Source: Catalinimonas niigatensis
Lineage (GTDB): Bacteria; Bacteroidota; Bacteroidia; Cytophagales; Cyclobacteriaceae
DNA length: 64,000 nt
Direction of reading: 5' to 3'
Assembly (NCBI RefSeq): GCF_030506285.1
Contig: NZ_CP119422.1
Location: forward strand, 3,831,501 to 3,895,500
This document shows, one piece after another, positions 61,800-64,000 of this stretch. Position numbers and translations under genes: made by a program. Below the pieces are notes generated by a model. It had not been told where the DNA came from and did not search any database. It was given only the letters and a program-made list of their open reading frames with translations. The first letter of the stretch is position 1, and each line of letters starts with the position of its first letter.

Positions 61800-62939
61800 T
61801 TATAGAGAATGGATACGAAGTAACATGCTTTCTAATGTGAGCCCCGGACCAAAGGCAAAGCTCAGCACCTGCTTGTCATGATCTGATAATGTTAAATCTT
61901 TGAGCAGGGCTTTAAGCACAAAAAGAACAGTAGGGGAGGACATATTGCCAAACTCTTTAAGTACCTGATAAGCATAGCGATTGTCATCTGTAGATATCTC
62001 CAACTGCTCTTCAATCACGCTCAGTATGCGTTTGCCTCCGGGGTGAATAGCAAAGTAGTCGGCTATCTTTTCAGCTTTTTCATCGTCCTCAAGCCCAAGG
62101 CTTTGTAACGAAAACTGATTGACTAAACGTTCAGTCAACTGACGAATGCCTTTACGAATAATCTCCGGCACATAAGCAGACAACTTCATCTCGAAACCAA
62201 AATTACCAATCTGCCAGGCCATATCCTCTTTTCCTTCCGGAGCCAGATCACAGTAAAATTGCTCCAAAGCCAATTGCGCTTTTCCTGCTTCGGTCTGGCT
62301 ACTGAGTAAGACCGCTGCCGATCCATCAGCAAAAAGCGCATTGGCAAGCAAGGTATCTTCGTCTTTTTTCTTTTGGAAATGAATGGTACAAAGCTCAGTA
62401 CAAATCACCAGTACATTGGCCTGAGCATTGGCCCGGATGATATGATCGGCAGCTTTCAAAGCATTGAATGCTGCATAACAACCCATAAAATTGATGCAGG
62501 TGCGCTGAACACTACCAGAAAGACCTAGTGCATTGACCAATCCGATGTCTACGCCCGGAGCATACATGCCAGTACAACTTACCATAATCAGGTGAGTAAT
62601 ATCTTCTGTCTGAACAAGCCCCTGAGACTGTAGACAGTCTTTTACCGCTTGTAAGCTTAGTCCAAGAGCTTCTTTCCGGTACAAGACCATCCGCTCACCG
62701 ATAGAAGGAAAGGGTTCAAGAGAATCGCTGTCAGGAAAGAAACTGAAGCCTTCAGTAAGGCCAAAATCAGGCAGTACAGAATGGCGATATTTAATCCCCG
62801 AAGCACGATAGAGTGCTTTAAGCCTTTGCTTTTCTTCTGCCTGCATCTGATGGGCTTGTGCCATAAAATGAATGATGCTAGACTGCTCTATTTTGTGCCG
62901 GGGAACAGCTGTTCCTATGGCGTTAATGTATGATGGCAT
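61800..62939 (-). CDS. Type III polyketide synthase (chalcone/stilbene synthase family)
   Basis: A 379-residue thiolase-fold enzyme that condenses acyl-CoA with malonyl-CoA. The catalytic triad is visible: Cys in INFMGCYAAFNALKAAD (about 153), His in AIHPGGKRILSV (about 306) and Asn in EFGNMSSPTVLF (about 339). The GVDIGLVNALGL block and the C-terminal FGPGLTLES are typical. Bacterial type III synthases make alkylresorcinols, pyrones or similar lipids. Upstream of the dienoyl-CoA-reductase-like gene on the same strand and divergent from radA. Confidence 0.94.
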   Translation of the reverse strand: MPSYINAIGTAVPRHKIEQSSIIHFMAQAHQMQAEEKQRLKALYRASGIKYRHSVLPDFGLTEGFSFFPDSDSLEPFPSIGERMVLYRKEALGLSLQAVKDCLQSQGLVQTEDITHLIMVSCTGMYAPGVDIGLVNALGLSGSVQRTCINFMGCYAAFNALKAADHIIRANAQANVLVICTELCTIHFQKKKDEDTLLANALFADGSAAVLLSSQTEAGKAQLALEQFYCDLAPEGKEDMAWQIGNFGFEMKLSAYVPEIIRKGIRQLTERLVNQFSLQSLGLEDDEKAEKIADYFAIHPGGKRILSVIEEQLEISTDDNRYAYQVLKEFGNMSSPTVLFVLKALLKDLTLSDHDKQVLSFAFGPGLTLESMLLRIHSL

Positions 62940-63128
62940 GTTCTATAAACTAAAAAAAGACAATTTGTTCTCATGAAATTCAGGGAAGGGATTTCAATAA
63001 ATATTTGTTAATTACGTAAGATACTATTTAAGTACTGTGGTATTGTGGCTTGATGAAGAATTACTTTTCATCACAAATACTAACATACCCTAACATTTTA
63101 ACAGTTAGAACCCTAACGCGATAAATCA

Positions 63129-64000
63129 GTGGCCAAGACAAAGACAGTATATGTTTGCCAGAACTGTGGCACCTCATCTCCCAAGTGGCAAGGCAAGTGC
63201 GATGCCTGTGGAGAATGGAATACATATGTAGAAGAAATCATCAGTAAAAACCTACGCCCAAGTGGCTGGCAGGCAGACCGGCAAACCAAAGGAAGTAATA
63301 ATCGTCCGCGCTTACTTAATGAAATTCATTTCAAACAAGAAAGCCGAATAAATACCCATGATGCAGAACTTAATCGGGTATTGGGTGGTGGTATTATGCC
63401 CGGTTCATTGGTACTGATCGGTGGGGAGCCTGGTATAGGTAAGTCTACGCTCATGCTACAGATTGCCTTGCAATTGAAACAGCAAAAGGTATTGTATATT
63501 TCCGGTGAAGAGAGTGATCAACAGATCAAGATGAGAGCCGAGCGTATGCTCAAGCATCCCCAACTTAATGGAAGCATTGACCATTGCTATGTATTGGGAG
63601 AAACCTCCACAGCACAGATTTTCCAGCAGGCCGAGCAATTGTTACCCAATCTCATCATTGTAGATTCTATACAAACCCTACAATCTGAGTATGTAGAATC
63701 TGCTGCTGGTAGTGTATCGCAGGTGAGAGAGTGTACGGCTGAACTGATGAAATTTGCTAAAGAAAGTAATATTCCTATCTTCCTGATCGGCCATATCAAT
63801 AAAGAAGGAAATATTGCCGGTCCCAAAGTATTGGAACATATGGTGGATACAGTGCTTCAGTTTGAGGGAGATCGTCATATGGCTTACCGTATACTACGTA
63901 CCATCAAAAATCGCTTTGGCTCCACTTCCGAGCTTGGCATTTACGAAATGACAGATACCGGGCTGCGGCAAGTTTCTAATCCCTCAGAAATTTTGATTAC
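63129..64000 (+). CDS. radA: DNA repair protein RadA (partial, 3' end outside the window)
   Basis: A GTG at 63129 opens a frame that stays open to the last base (about 290 codons). The N-terminus VAKTKTVYVCQNCGTSSPKW, with GKCDACGEW, is the C4 zinc finger of RadA (cysteines in two CxxC pairs). Walker A is GGEPGIGKST (about 99-108), followed by the RecA-like core LYISGEESDQQIKMR and LIIVDSIQTL. The RadA-specific KNRFGS (in TIKNRFGSTSEL) lies near 257. RadA/Sms helps process recombination intermediates. Divergent from the polyketide synthase gene; the LonB-like C-terminal domain is beyond the edge. Confidence 0.96.
   Translation, partial: MAKTKTVYVCQNCGTSSPKWQGKCDACGEWNTYVEEIISKNLRPSGWQADRQTKGSNNRPRLLNEIHFKQESRINTHDAELNRVLGGGIMPGSLVLIGGEPGIGKSTLMLQIALQLKQQKVLYISGEESDQQIKMRAERMLKHPQLNGSIDHCYVLGETSTAQIFQQAEQLLPNLIIVDSIQTLQSEYVESAAGSVSQVRECTAELMKFAKESNIPIFLIGHINKEGNIAGPKVLEHMVDTVLQFEGDRHMAYRILRTIKNRFGSTSELGIYEMTDTGLRQVSNPSEILI

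Noticed and set aside
1-64000. CRISPR array, insertion sequence, prophage or toxin-antitoxin system
   Set aside because: No spaced repeat array, transposase motif, phage structural gene or toxin pair was found on reading both strands.

Overview
This 64 kb window is chromosomal DNA from a member of the Bacteroidota, most likely of the order Cytophagales. The placement rests on several things seen together. There is a type III glutamine synthetase (about 730 residues), a DUF4270 lipoprotein, a DUF3822 protein next to coaD, a short GT5-only 'glycogen synthase', TTG and GTG starts without strong Shine-Dalgarno sequences, and a few TAnnTTTG promoter-like boxes. Gene density is high. I see no prophage, insertion sequence, CRISPR array or rRNA operon. 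The only RNA gene recognised is tRNA-Val(UAC) at 20.5 kb.

Layout. 0-6.6 kb: waaA (Kdo transferase), rsgA, an ECF sigma factor with a small membrane partner, and a membrane-protein/winged-helix/DUF2306 operon. 6.6-11.3 kb: DUF72, a serine hydrolase, a PadR regulator with a catalytically degenerate CPBP membrane protein, and an AsmA-like protein. 11.5-16.5 kb: a PafA-type alkaline phosphatase, a TetR-regulated alpha/beta hydrolase related to haloalkane dehalogenases, class I fructose-bisphosphate aldolase and a small HAD protein. 16.5-24 kb is an envelope region: an Omp85-type barrel and an 867-residue AsmA-family protein in one operon, then an MlaE-MlaF-MlaD-like lipid ABC transporter. 24-31 kb: a soluble PAS histidine kinase, a BASS transporter, a SelT/W/H-like protein and glnN. 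31.5-38 kb carries three enzymes that fit lysine degradation through saccharopine: saccharopine dehydrogenase, a DUF1338/HglS-type 2-oxoadipate dioxygenase, and an ALDH7-type aminoadipate semialdehyde dehydrogenase.

38.4-40.1 kb is an overlapping operon of an ECF sigma factor, a membrane protein in the anti-sigma position and a HELIH membrane zincin (DUF3267). 40-50 kb holds housekeeping genes: AIM24-like, 2OG oxygenase, gltX, RidA, bifunctional NAD(P)HX repair, YigZ, mgsA, an AraC regulator, acyl-CoA dehydrogenase and the YugP zinc peptidase. 50.8-58.3 kb includes coenzyme A genes: panC and panD with a flippase-like membrane protein, divergent GT5-half and DUF4270 genes, then Nudix, a pilin-like protein, DUF3822 and coaD. 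58.3-64 kb: a second Nudix protein, a YbjN-like / PspA / DUF4178 envelope-stress module, a dienoyl-CoA-reductase-like SDR with a type III polyketide synthase, and the start of radA, which runs off the window.

The most interesting candidates are the sigma/membrane protein/zincin operon (possible regulated proteolysis), the saccharopine-HglS lysine locus, the AsmA plus Omp85 pair (TamAB-like arrangement), the PspA module, the pilin-like plus DUF3822 pair, and two proteins that keep a fold but lose catalytic motifs (CPBP and GT5). All function calls come from reading motifs and recalling families; no database search was run.
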